NCBI RefSeq assembly: GCF_003368325.1
Contig: NZ_CP031466.1
Location: 3,038,001-3,102,000 of the forward strand
Reading direction: 5' to 3'
From: Paraburkholderia caffeinilytica
Lineage (GTDB): Bacteria; Pseudomonadota; Gammaproteobacteria; Burkholderiales; Burkholderiaceae
DNA length: 64,000 nucleotides
Shown: piece by piece, positions 18,402 to 26,693 of the stretch
How positions within the stretch are numbered: position 1 is the first letter of the stretch
Layout: the number at the start of each line of letters is the position of its first letter
Made by a program: the position numbers and the translations under genes
Notes under the pieces: model-generated
What the model saw: the letters and a program-made list of their open reading frames with translations, nothing else
What the model was told of the DNA's origin: nothing
Database searches by the model: none

Positions 18402-21143
18402 TCAATGCGCTTCTTCCCAGTTCAGGCCGGCGCCCACTTCGGCGACCAGCGGCACTTTCAGCGCGGCGACACCGCACATCAGTTCCGGCAAGCGCTTACG
18501 TACGTCGGACAACTCCGCGTCCGGCACCTCGAGGATCAGTTCGTCGTGCACCTGCATGATCATGCGCGTACCGACCTTCGACTCCTCGATCCACTTCTGC
18601 ACCGCGATCATGGACAGCTTGATCAGGTCGGCGGCCGTGCCTTGCATCGGCGCGTTGATTGCCGCGCGCTCCGCTGCCTGACGGCGCGGCCCGTTGCCGC
18701 CGTTGATCTCCGGCAGCCACAGGCGGCGCCCGAACGCCGTTTCCACGTAACCCTTGGACTTCGCGCTCAGACGCGTTTCGTCCATGTAACGCGCGACGCC
18801 CGGATAACGCGCGAAATAGCGATCGATATACAGCTTGGCCGCGTCGCGCGTAATGCCGAGGTTCGCGGCGAGACCGAACGCGCTCATGCCGTAGATCAGG
18901 CCGAAGTTGATCACCTTCGCCACGCGCCGCTGATCGTTCGACACTTCGAGCGGCGTCACGCTGAAAATTTCCGCTGCCGTGGCGCGGTGAATGTCTTCGC
19001 CTTGCGAGAACGCACGCAGCAGGGATTCGTCGCCGGAAATGTGCGCCATGATGCGCAATTCGATCTGCGAGTAGTCGGCGGAGACGAGCTTGTGGCCCGG
19101 CGGTGCAATGAACGCCTCGCGGATGCGACGGCCTTCGCCGGTACGCACGGGGATGTTCTGCAGGTTCGGATCGTTCGACGCCAGCCGGCCCGTGACCGCC
19201 ACCGCCTGCGCATAGTTCGTATGCACACGACCCGTTTGGGCGTTGACCATGCGCGGCAGCTTGTCCGTGTAGGTCGATTTCAGCTTCGACAAACCTCGGT
19301 GTTCGAGCAGGATCTTCGGCAACGGATAGTCTTCAGCGAGCTTTTGCAGCACTTCTTCGTCGGTGGACGGCGCACCGCTCGGGGTCTTCTTAACGACCGG
19401 CAATTCGAGCTTCTCGAAGAAGATCTGACCGATCTGCTTCGGCGAACCGAGATTGAATTCGCCACCGGCCAGCACATATGCTTCGCTTTCCAGCTGAATC
19501 AGACGCGTGGCGATTTCGCTGCTTTGCGCGCGCAGCTTTTCCGCGTCGATCAGCACACCGGTGCGCTCCATCTTGCGCAAGACGCGCGAGGTGGGCACTT
19601 CGATATCACGATACACGTAGCTGAGCGTCTTTTCCGCGGCCACTTGCGGATACAAGGCCTGATGCAGACGCAAGGTGATGTCGGCGTCTTCCGCCGCGTA
19701 TTCGGCGGCCGTTTCCAGCGCGACTTCGTCGAAGCCGATCTGCGACGCACCCTTGCCCGCCACCTCTTCGTACTTGATCGTCTTGATGCCGAGATGACGC
19801 AGCGCAAGGCTATCCATGTCGTGCGTACGGTGCGATTCAAGCACGTACGACTCCAGCAGCGTGTCATGTTCGACGCCGCGCATTTCGATGCCGTAGTTCG
19901 CCAGCACCTGTTCGTCGTACTTCATGTGCTGGCCGACCTTCTTGTGACCGGCACTCTCGAGCCATGGCTTGAGCTTCGCCAGCACTTCGTCGCGCGGCAA
20001 TTGCACGGGTGCGTCCGGACCGCGATGCGCGAGCGGCACATAAGCGGCACGGCCGGGTTCGACCGACAACGACAGCCCCACGATTTGCGCGGTCATCGGA
20101 TCGAGCGAGGTGGTTTCGGTATCGAACGCCGTCAGCTCGGCGGCGTTGATTTTCTCGAGCCACGCGTCGAACTGCTCCCAGGTCTGCACGGTATCGTAGT
20201 GACGTTCGTGATCCACGGTGAGCGCCGGCGGTACATCGGTCTCGGGACCCTCCACGGCTTCCGCGGATTCCACCTCACGCAGCCAGGTCTTGAAGCCATG
20301 GCGCGTGAACACGTCGCGCAGTTCTTCGCGCGATTCCGGCCGGCTTTCCAGGCTTTCTTCGATCGACACGACATGGCCGGTCAGATCGCATTGGCGCTCG
20401 ACGGTGACGAGTTTCTTCGCCATCGGCAAGAAATCGAGCGCACGTCGCAGATTGTCTCCTACCGCACCCTTGATCTCGTCCGCATGTGCGACGATGCCAT
20501 CGAGTGTCTCGTACTGCGCGAGCCATTTGATCGCCGTTTTCGGCCCGCATTTTTCGACGCCGGGCACGTTGTCGACGGTATCGCCGATCAACGACAGGTA
20601 GTCGATGATGCGCTCCGGCGGCACGCCGAATTTGGCGATCACGCCTTCGCGGTCGAGTTTCTCGTTGGTCATCGTATTGATGAGGGTGACATGATCCGAC
20701 ACGAGCTGCGCCAGATCCTTGTCCCCCGTCGACACGATCACGTTCATGCCGCGCTTTTCTGCTGCGGTGCTGAGCGTGCCGATCACGTCGTCGGCTTCGA
20801 CGCCTTCGATCATCAGCAACGGCCAGCCGAGCGCGCGCACGGCGACGTGAATCGGCTCGATCTGGCGCGAGAGATCGTCCGGCATGGACGGGCGGTTCGC
20901 CTTATAGTCGGCATACCAGTCGTCGCGAAACGTTTTGCCCTTGGCGTCGAACACGCACGCGCTATACTCTGCTGTGACTTCCTTGCGCATGCGCCGCAGC
21001 ATGTTGATCATTCCATAGAGCGCACCCGTCGGGCCACCCTCGGGTCCGCGCAGATCAGGCATCGCATGGTAGGCCCGGTACAGATAACTCGAACCGTCGA
21101 CCAATAGCAGGGTCTTACCTTCTAGGCTTCGTTCTTCAGGCAT
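18402..21143 (-). CDS. polA: DNA polymerase I
   Basis: PolA removes primers and fills gaps in repair and lagging-strand synthesis. The 913 residues divide into a 5'-3' exonuclease domain (TLLLVDGSSYLYRAYHA at the start, EADDVIGTL near 115), a 3'-5' proofreading domain with FDTETTSLD near 340, and the polymerase domain with SADYSQIELRIMAHI near 690 and MQVHDELILEV near 870. All expected catalytic acids are visible. Its start codon is separated by one base from that of the divergent LOG-family gene. Confidence 0.97.
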   Translation of the reverse strand: MPEERSLEGKTLLLVDGSSYLYRAYHAMPDLRGPEGGPTGALYGMINMLRRMRKEVTAEYSACVFDAKGKTFRDDWYADYKANRPSMPDDLSRQIEPIHVAVRALGWPLLMIEGVEADDVIGTLSTAAEKRGMNVIVSTGDKDLAQLVSDHVTLINTMTNEKLDREGVIAKFGVPPERIIDYLSLIGDTVDNVPGVEKCGPKTAIKWLAQYETLDGIVAHADEIKGAVGDNLRRALDFLPMAKKLVTVERQCDLTGHVVSIEESLESRPESREELRDVFTRHGFKTWLREVESAEAVEGPETDVPPALTVDHERHYDTVQTWEQFDAWLEKINAAELTAFDTETTSLDPMTAQIVGLSLSVEPGRAAYVPLAHRGPDAPVQLPRDEVLAKLKPWLESAGHKKVGQHMKYDEQVLANYGIEMRGVEHDTLLESYVLESHRTHDMDSLALRHLGIKTIKYEEVAGKGASQIGFDEVALETAAEYAAEDADITLRLHQALYPQVAAEKTLSYVYRDIEVPTSRVLRKMERTGVLIDAEKLRAQSSEIATRLIQLESEAYVLAGGEFNLGSPKQIGQIFFEKLELPVVKKTPSGAPSTDEEVLQKLAEDYPLPKILLEHRGLSKLKSTYTDKLPRMVNAQTGRVHTNYAQAVAVTGRLASNDPNLQNIPVRTGEGRRIREAFIAPPGHKLVSADYSQIELRIMAHISGDESLLRAFSQGEDIHRATAAEIFSVTPLEVSNDQRRVAKVINFGLIYGMSAFGLAANLGITRDAAKLYIDRYFARYPGVARYMDETRLSAKSKGYVETAFGRRLWLPEINGGNGPRRQAAERAAINAPMQGTAADLIKLSMIAVQKWIEESKVGTRMIMQVHDELILEVPDAELSDVRKRLPELMCGVAALKVPLVAEVGAGLNWEEAH

Positions 21144-21144
21144 T

Positions 21145-21888
21145 ATGACTAAGAGAAAAGTGATTCCGAGTCTGCGATCACTCGCAGATCAAGAGCGCGC
21201 AACGGCTAAGAAGGCCCGCGCATCGTGGCAGATGTTCACGATTATGGCAGAGTTTATCGAGGCGACCGAGTACCTCTCGGAGATTCGTCCGGCTGTCAGC
21301 ATCTATGGTTCAGCGCGCCTGAAACCGAACTCGCCTTACTACAAACTCGCCACGCAAATCGCGCGCAAGCTGTCCGACGCAGGCTTCGCGGTTATCTCGG
21401 GTGGCGGCCCCGGCATCATGGAAGCGGCCAACAAGGGCGCCCATGCGGGCAAAGCCCCTTCGGTCGGCCTGAACATCGAACTGCCGCACGAGCAATCGGG
21501 CAATCAATGGCAGGACATCTCGCTGCGTTTCCGCCACTTCTTCACGCGCAAGGTCACGTTCGTCAAGAACTCAGACGCGGTGATCGTCATGCCGGGCGGC
21601 TTCGGCACGCTGGACGAGCTCGCCGAGGTCCTCACGCTGATTCAAACCAAGAAATCGCGCCACGTGCCGATCATCCTGGTGGGCGCCGAGTTCTGGGAAG
21701 GTCTGCTTGCGTGGTTCAAGAACTCACTCACGCCGATGGGCCTGATCAATCCGACGGACATGGATTTGATGCAGGTGATCGACGACCCGGACCAGGTGCT
21801 CGAAGCGGTGCTGAAGTTCTACGAAGACCGCGAAGAAGCCGAGCCGCATCCGGCCAAGTCGGATGAAGACCGGATGTTCTATTTGTGA
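21145..21888 (+). CDS. LOG-family protein (TIGR00730 Rossmann fold; nucleotide 5'-monophosphate phosphoribohydrolase-like)
   Basis: The 247-residue protein has the family's two signature motifs, SGGGPGIMEAANKGA (about 90-104) and PGGFGTLDELAEVL (about 149-162). Members hydrolyse the N-glycosidic bond of nucleoside monophosphates: cytokinin-activating LOG enzymes in plants and associated microbes, and PpnN-type AMP/GMP hydrolases in bacteria. Which substrate applies here cannot be told. The gene is divergent from polA with a single base between start codons, so its promoter must lie inside the 5' end of polA. Confidence 0.9.
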   Translation: MTKRKVIPSLRSLADQERATAKKARASWQMFTIMAEFIEATEYLSEIRPAVSIYGSARLKPNSPYYKLATQIARKLSDAGFAVISGGGPGIMEAANKGAHAGKAPSVGLNIELPHEQSGNQWQDISLRFRHFFTRKVTFVKNSDAVIVMPGGFGTLDELAEVLTLIQTKKSRHVPIILVGAEFWEGLLAWFKNSLTPMGLINPTDMDLMQVIDDPDQVLEAVLKFYEDREEAEPHPAKSDEDRMFYL

Positions 21889-21960
21889 TGCTGGAGCTTC
21901 GCGCTCGTGCGCGAAGTCAGCGTGCGATGCTCAATGTGAATTGAGCATCGCACGCAAGTT

Positions 21961-22878
21961 CTAGTGAGCGGCCTCCAGGCCGCTCGCTTCCGCTACGTCC
22001 GTCTGATCACCCTGCGCTTGCAGCCATTCGCAGAACTGCGCCACTAGCGGCGCCTGCGCGACCTCCCGCCTCGCCACCCACCAATAGCCGCGTGCATCGA
22101 TACGCGGGCCGGCCAATGGCACGACGAGCCGCCCCGATGCCAGCTCGTCCGCCAGCAAGGGCAACGGGCCGAGCGCTACGCCGAGCCCATCCACCGCGGC
22201 CTGCAAGGCCAGATAGAAGTGATCGAACGACTGCTTCTTCCGGCATTTCGCCGTGACCCCTGCTGCCGACAACCAGTTGGCCCACGCATCGGGCCGCGTG
22301 TCCGAATGCAGCAGCACGTGCTTCGCGAGATCGTCGGCCGCCTTGATCGGTGAGCGTTGCAGGAGCGCGGGACTGCACACCGGAATCTCGCTTTCGCCAA
22401 GAAAATGGCCGCTCACGCAGTTCGGCCAAAGCGCCGGACCGCGCCGCACCGCGACGTCGAAGCTGTCCAGCGTCTCGACCGGTGCATTTGAAGTCGACAA
22501 GCGCAATTCCACATTCGGCACCTTGCGCTGGAATTGATGGAGCCGCGGCAGCAGCCATTTCATTGCGAAGGTCGGCAGTGCATTCACCCTTAAAACGCGA
22601 ACGACGCCCGTATCGCGCAGTTGATCCGTGGCGAGCGCGATGCTGTCGAACGCAGCCTGGACGGTGGCCAGATAGCGGCGGCCGTCGTCGGTCAGGCGCA
22701 CGCGCTTGCCGCGACGATGGAACACCTGCACGCCGAGCCATGCTTCAAAAGCCGCAACCTGCCGGCTGATTGCACCGTGCGTCACATGCAATTCGTTCGC
22801 CGCGGCGGTGAAGCTTTCATGCCGCGCGGCGGCCTCGAAGGCACGCAGCGCCGGAAAAGGAGGAAGATGACGAGCCAT
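21961..22878 (-). CDS. LysR-family regulator, GcvA-like
   Basis: The 305-residue protein starts MARHLPPFPALRAFEAAARHESF with a helix-turn-helix (FTAAANELHVTHGAISRQVAAFE, in two parts around 25-47), then a periplasmic-binding-like effector domain. Sequence style (PPFPALRAFEAAARHxSF) is that of the GcvA subgroup. It is divergent from the chromate-transporter pair, about 95 bases between start codons, and by LysR convention probably controls it. The effector is unknown. Confidence 0.9.
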   Translation of the reverse strand: MARHLPPFPALRAFEAAARHESFTAAANELHVTHGAISRQVAAFEAWLGVQVFHRRGKRVRLTDDGRRYLATVQAAFDSIALATDQLRDTGVVRVLRVNALPTFAMKWLLPRLHQFQRKVPNVELRLSTSNAPVETLDSFDVAVRRGPALWPNCVSGHFLGESEIPVCSPALLQRSPIKAADDLAKHVLLHSDTRPDAWANWLSAAGVTAKCRKKQSFDHFYLALQAAVDGLGVALGPLPLLADELASGRLVVPLAGPRIDARGYWWVARREVAQAPLVAQFCEWLQAQGDQTDVAEASGLEAAH

Positions 22879-22975
22879 GCTTGTGATTCTAGATCACAAA
22901 GGCGCGCTCAAAAATCGTTTTGCCCAGAGCCGGTTCGGCGCTAACCTCCAGAGCTTGAACCGGAAGCTTAACGAT

Positions 22976-23545
22976 ATGGATCACGATCTCACTTCAACCG
23001 CGGCCGGCCGAGCGCCCACGCCCACATTGCGGGAAATTTTTGGCGGCTTTCTGGGCCTCGGGCTGATCTCGTTCGGCGGCGCATTGCCGTTGGCGCGACG
23101 CGCCCTGGTCGACCAACGGCGCTGGCTGACCGGCAAGGAGTTCACCGACTTGCTGGGCCTGTGCCAATTCCTGCCGGGCGGCAACGTGATCAATCTTTCC
23201 GTGGCGATCGGGATGCGCTTTCGCGGCGTGCCGGGTGCGCTGGCGGGCCTGCTCGGGTTGATCGCGGGGCCGTCGCTGGTGGTGATCGGCCTTGGCGTGC
23301 TGTACGAACACACGCAAAACGACCCGCACGTTCGCCATCTGTTTGCCGGTCTCGCGGCGGCGGCGTCCGGCCTGCTGATCTCGATGGCCGTGAAAATCCT
23401 GCTGCCGTTGCGGGATAAACCGATGGCCGCGCTCATCGCGGCGCTCGGCTTCATCGCGATCGCCATCATGCGCCTGCCGCTTCTGCCTACGATGCTGGTG
23501 CTCACGCCGCTCAGCATCTACATCGCGTCGAGGGCCGCCCGATGA
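22976..23545 (+). CDS. Chromate transporter, N-terminal half protein
   Basis: This 189-residue membrane protein carries the ChrA half-domain signature (GFLGLGLISFGGALPLARRA, then LLGLCQFLPGGNVINLSVAIG) and about five to six hydrophobic segments. In this short-chain CHR type, two half-size proteins encoded side by side form the exporter. The frame is open from 22877; ATG 22976 (MDHDLTSTAAG) matches the family. It overlaps its partner by four bases (ATGA). Chromate efflux is the family's role; another oxyanion substrate is possible. Confidence 0.9.
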   Translation: MDHDLTSTAAGRAPTPTLREIFGGFLGLGLISFGGALPLARRALVDQRRWLTGKEFTDLLGLCQFLPGGNVINLSVAIGMRFRGVPGALAGLLGLIAGPSLVVIGLGVLYEHTQNDPHVRHLFAGLAAAASGLLISMAVKILLPLRDKPMAALIAALGFIAIAIMRLPLLPTMLVLTPLSIYIASRAAR

Positions 23546-24072
23546 ACGACACGCTCATTTCCCTTGCCATCATTTTCAGTCAGCTTTCGCTACTGGCGTT
23601 CGGTGGCGGCAACACGATTCTTCCGGAGATGCAGCGTCAGGTAGTGGATGTGCATCACTGGATGCCGGCCAGCGAATTCAGCGCGCTATTCGCGCTCGCG
23701 CAAGCGGCACCGGGGCCGAATCTGATGATCGTCACGCTGGTCGGCTGGCACGTGGCGGGTTGGGCGGGGATGCTGGTGGCCTCCGTGGCGAAGTTCGGAC
23801 CGTCTTCGCTCGTGACGATTCTCGCGCTGCATGCGTGGGAGCGGTTCAAAGACCGTCCGTGGCGGCGTTACGCGCAAATGGGATTGGTGCCGGTGACGGC
23901 CGGCATCGTCGCGGCGAGCGCGGCGTTGATCGCCGAGGCGTCGAATCCGACGGCGATTGCATGGGCGATCTGCGCTTTTACTGCTGTGTTGGCGTTGAAG
24001 ACACGGATTCATCCGCTCTGGTTGCTGGCGGCGGGGAGCTTGATTGGGTTGACGGGGTTTGGGCAGTTTTGA
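23542..24072 (+). CDS. Chromate transporter, C-terminal half protein
   Basis: The 176-residue partner of the preceding gene shows the matching half-domain (QLSLLAFGGGNTILPEMQRQ and FALAQAAPGPNLMIVTLVGW). It has several membrane segments, the last ending LLAAGSLIGLTGFGQF. Its ATG overlaps the upstream stop codon. The sharp drop in GC content begins about 20 bases after its stop, so it is the last core-like gene before the island. Confidence 0.9.
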   Translation: MNDTLISLAIIFSQLSLLAFGGGNTILPEMQRQVVDVHHWMPASEFSALFALAQAAPGPNLMIVTLVGWHVAGWAGMLVASVAKFGPSSLVTILALHAWERFKDRPWRRYAQMGLVPVTAGIVAASAALIAEASNPTAIAWAICAFTAVLALKTRIHPLWLLAAGSLIGLTGFGQF

Positions 24073-24094
24073 CACGCGCGGGGGACCTGCGTAG

Positions 24095-24229
24095 TGCAAT
24101 GCCTCACGCACAGAACTGCCGCAAACATGGTGGCCCGAGAAACGCATTGACCAAGCGCAATGCGGCGTCAAAAACCCGTACGGTCAGTGTCTCGGGATTA
24201 CGAAGCACAGCTATGCTTACAGCTTATAG
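24095..24229 (+). pseudogene. C-terminal remnant of a larger protein
   Basis: Between stop codons at 24092 and 24227 one frame reads like real protein: ELPQTWWPEKRIDQAQCGVK then NPYGQCLGITKHSYAYSL. There is no start codon or ribosome site, and the part upstream is chromate-transporter DNA, so this is the severed 3' end of a gene. The style resembles C-termini of large secreted effectors (for example type VI secretion lipases), but that is only an impression. Twenty-four bases later comes the small membrane protein gene, placed as an immunity or accessory gene would be. Confidence 0.45.
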
Positions 24230-24253
24230 ATTCAGCTCCTGTGCCATCCGCTT

Positions 24254-24712
24254 ATGACCTACCATGCCATCACCGTCACGCTTGAAAACATCGGCGGGAT
24301 AGTCGCCGAGAAAGACAAATATGGCAGTAGAACAATCAGCACAGCCTTTAACGTGACGGTTGCAGGCAAACGCCAGTACGCTGTACAAATGCGCGGCGCG
24401 CCTCGACTTGAAAGCGGCATGGTCGTGACGGCGGTGCTGCGCGATACAGATAACTGGCAAACGCTCGTGGGATGGTTAAACCACTCCACCGGTGAGATTT
24501 GCGGCATCAATTCGCCCGAGATTTCCTTCTGGTGGTTTGTCGCTGGCATCCTAGTGTCAGCCCTGCTTTGCCTTAAATGGATACACGAGGCTCACAGCGG
24601 CAACGCCAGTGCGAGTGTCGTAGTATGGATTATCGCGATCGCAGCGATGAACGCCTGGACGCTATTCTCTTGGCGGAGGTCGGCGAAGGTCTACAGGTTG
24701 CTGAAACCCTAA
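24254..24712 (+). CDS. Hypothetical small membrane protein, 152 aa
   Basis: I do not recognise a family. Residues 1-85 form a beta-rich soluble part (ITVTLENIGGIVAEKD, QYAVQMRGAPRLESGMVVTAVLR). It is followed by two membrane helices, about 93-110 (FWWFVAGILVSALLCL) and 122-140 (VVVWIIAIAAMNAWTLF), and a basic tail. Composition is AT-richer than the flanking genes. It follows the severed protein tail at 24095-24229, so it could be a retained immunity or accessory protein of a lost effector. It converges on the next gene across a 15-bp perfect hairpin. Confidence 0.7.
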   Translation: MTYHAITVTLENIGGIVAEKDKYGSRTISTAFNVTVAGKRQYAVQMRGAPRLESGMVVTAVLRDTDNWQTLVGWLNHSTGEICGINSPEISFWWFVAGILVSALLCLKWIHEAHSGNASASVVVWIIAIAAMNAWTLFSWRRSAKVYRLLKP

Positions 24713-24757
24713 GCCTCGGTACTTACAAAGTCACGAAATCTTGAAGGGAGAATCGCT

Positions 24758-24792
24758 GCCATCGACTACCGCGCAATGCGGTAGTCGATGGC
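24758..24792. repeat. 15-bp perfect inverted repeat between convergent genes
   Basis: The arms gccatcgactaccgc and gcggtagtcgatggc pair without mismatch around the loop gcaat. There is no U-tract on either side, so it is not a standard intrinsic terminator, though its position between converging genes suggests a transcription stop. Confidence 0.8.
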
Positions 24793-24819
24793 GGGAGAGA
24801 GAGGCCGCTTATTCGTCAT

Positions 24820-25221
24820 TCATCTACGCCACTGCAGACCGTTGCCGGTAGTAGTCGCTTCGATCCAATCTTTCACCGCCTTGCGTCGCAATATGAGCAG
24901 CGCGCCGAGTCGGAGCCACACACAAAGGGTAATTAGTGCGATAGCCCACAATCCCAATTCTTGCAAATATGGGTGCCCGAATATAGTCCATAGAAGAAGA
25001 AAGGCCGCGATCCACTTCAGCAGGTCGTAAGCCCATCTCTTTCTCTTTATCCCATACACAAGCGCCAGGAGATTTGCCACAAGACTTACGAACACAGCCA
25101 GACAGCCTTCCCACGGCAGAGAGCCGGATTGAAGTAAGGCGATTTCTACCCAAGCCTCGCACAGGAAGGCGAGAAAGAATCCAATAAGTGAAACCCGAAT
25201 ACAACGCGGCATTGCTGTCAT
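24820..25221 (-). CDS. Hypothetical four-helix membrane protein, 133 aa (immunity-like)
   Basis: From MTAMPRCIRV the protein shows four hydrophobic segments, near 9-23, 41-57, 67-80 and 91-108, with a basic loop GIKRKRWAYD between the second and third. There is no signal peptide cleavage motif. I recognise no family. The ATG at 25221 follows the TAG of the upstream gene by two bases, so the two are translationally coupled. A four-helix inner-membrane protein encoded directly after a pore-former-like protein is the arrangement of pore-forming bacteriocin immunity genes. That role is inference. Confidence 0.65.
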   Translation of the reverse strand: MTAMPRCIRVSLIGFFLAFLCEAWVEIALLQSGSLPWEGCLAVFVSLVANLLALVYGIKRKRWAYDLLKWIAAFLLLWTIFGHPYLQELGLWAIALITLCVWLRLGALLILRRKAVKDWIEATTTGNGLQWRR

Positions 25222-25223
25222 AG

Positions 25224-25979
25224 CTATCTGAATTTTATATTCTTGCAATAATCCATTCCACTAACGATATCGCTCCAACCCTGTTCAACACTCAGGTATC
25301 GGCAATAGTTTTCCTTGTATTGATCTTCGTTGACTGGCGTGAAGCTACCTGGAACGGGGGTCCCCGTAGGTATCAAACCGCTACCTGAAACACCCTTGTC
25401 GCTCAGACAGACGAACATCCCCTTTTGCGTCAATATTTCGTTGTAAGAGGAAAGCACGTACCCACTCCCGGTTCCGAGACTTGACCAATAAAGCGATGCA
25501 CTAGCAACCGACGGAGGATTCGAGACTTGCAGCAGGTTTGTCATATAATTACCCAACCATATTTTTGTAGAATTTATATACGGCTGAAAGGAAGATTGCA
25601 GGTCGGCAGCCAAGATGAGTCCACCGACTACTGCAGCGGCACCCGGGCCAATTTCTGCCCAAACAAGTAGCGTAACAGCGATCGTTCCGACCGCACTTAT
25701 GACGGTCAGCACGTCTCCCGCCTGGACTTTTTTGTTCTGGTCTTTCCAATCTGTCGCAATTCGTATTAATGCAGACGTCGCGGCCAATCCGTTTGTCATG
25801 ATACGTACTGGCTGCATCATCGGTGCTACATTTGATATTGTCGCAACGAGGTTTGTGCCGTTCTGAATAACTGACAGCGAGTCATTTTGACTATTTGCCG
25901 CAGTCATAAACGCCTGATAACTAGTCATCGAATTCGAACCGTTTTCGATGAATTGCAACACCATTTCAACTTTTGCCAT
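25224..25979 (-). CDS. Hypothetical protein with a hydrophobic helical hairpin, 251 aa (possible pore-forming toxin)
   Basis: From MAKVEMVLQFIENG the first 85 residues are polar and helical. Residues about 90-109 (VLTVISAVGTIAVTLLVWAE) and 113-126 (GAAAVVGGLILAAD) form two hydrophobic helices separated by IGPG, like the buried hairpin of channel-forming colicins. The C-terminal half is Ser/Thr/Tyr-rich with four Cys and ends YCKNIKFR. There is no signal peptide, and no family is recognised. It starts one base after the TAA of the Tat-protein gene (TAAAATG) and ends two bases before the four-helix protein. GC content is low against the flanks. Confidence 0.65.
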   Translation of the reverse strand: MAKVEMVLQFIENGSNSMTSYQAFMTAANSQNDSLSVIQNGTNLVATISNVAPMMQPVRIMTNGLAATSALIRIATDWKDQNKKVQAGDVLTVISAVGTIAVTLLVWAEIGPGAAAVVGGLILAADLQSSFQPYINSTKIWLGNYMTNLLQVSNPPSVASASLYWSSLGTGSGYVLSSYNEILTQKGMFVCLSDKGVSGSGLIPTGTPVPGSFTPVNEDQYKENYCRYLSVEQGWSDIVSGMDYCKNIKFR

Positions 25980-25980
25980 T

Positions 25981-26463
25981 TTATTCAGCCTTTGACTCTG
26001 TATTCCACGGGGCAATTGAATTCACTGAAGAACTGACGGATGGCGCGGTAGAAGGGCTCGATCCGACAATATAGCGATAATAGAGCTGTGTATTTCCTGT
26101 TTTTGGCGTGTACACTGTCTGGGCAATAAATGATTTTGTTTTTTTGAGAGTGACAGGCAGGACATCAATGATTTGCGAGAACCCTTTATCCGTCGCCACC
26201 TGGAGATTCGCCGCAATATCGCTATTCGGGTCCTCAAAATTTATGATGCGCACCCAGAATATCCATGTCCCGTCGTCGCGCCTCAATGCAGTCGCGCCGT
26301 TTGTTAACGCATATCCGCGCAGCGGAGTGACTGTAATTTGGGGTGATGTGGGAGTCGCCTTTGCGATTTGAGACGTGATGCCGACAAGAGACAATACACT
26401 TGTTCGCAAAAATAATCGTCTGGTAGTCATCGTGTTTTTATTTAGTTTGGTGGATATCGCCAT
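25981..26463 (-). CDS. Tat-signal small exported protein with a PhoD_N-like beta domain
   Basis: The protein begins with a twin-arginine motif (TTRRLFLRT) followed by a hydrophobic run and a KATP cleavage zone, so it is probably exported folded to the periplasm. The mature part of about 120 residues is beta-rich. It contains VATDKGFSQIIDV, later SFIAQTVYTPKTGNTQLYYR, a layout like the fibronectin-like N-terminal domain of PhoD-type alkaline phosphatases but without any phosphatase domain. The start may be 26463 or 26430; neither has a strong ribosome site. It is the first gene of the coupled three-gene cassette. Confidence 0.65.
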   Translation of the reverse strand: MAISTKLNKNTMTTRRLFLRTSVLSLVGITSQIAKATPTSPQITVTPLRGYALTNGATALRRDDGTWIFWVRIINFEDPNSDIAANLQVATDKGFSQIIDVLPVTLKKTKSFIAQTVYTPKTGNTQLYYRYIVGSSPSTAPSVSSSVNSIAPWNTESKAE

Positions 26464-26468
26464 TTATT

Positions 26469-26488
26469 AATGTAGCTTTCACTACATT
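26469..26488 (-). promoter_or_regulatory. Hairpin just before the first cassette gene
   Basis: aatgtag/ctacatt pairs perfectly (7 bp, six-base loop) six bases before the ATG at 26463. On the minus strand the loop is TGAAAG, the only purine-rich ribosome-site-like sequence there, so the hairpin could control initiation. Confidence 0.4.
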
Positions 26489-26693
26489 TAAAATGTATCG
26501 CTATCGACGATGCGATTGACATCAGACAATTCCGAAAAACGGTTACTTCGGAGGGAAGAGCCAGGCAGATTGCGTGAAGTGTTACAGATGGTGAAGAGCA
26601 CCTTGTAAGCTTTGTTGAAGGCGCGTGTACCGTGGCTTGTGTGGCCGAGAAAAAGCGATGCGAGAAGGCGTGTTCAGTATCGAAGACGCGTTT

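Noticed and set aside
18306..21107. 933-residue plus-strand frame opposite polA
   Set aside because: It is antisense to a complete polA with all catalytic motifs; composition is typical of a shadow frame.
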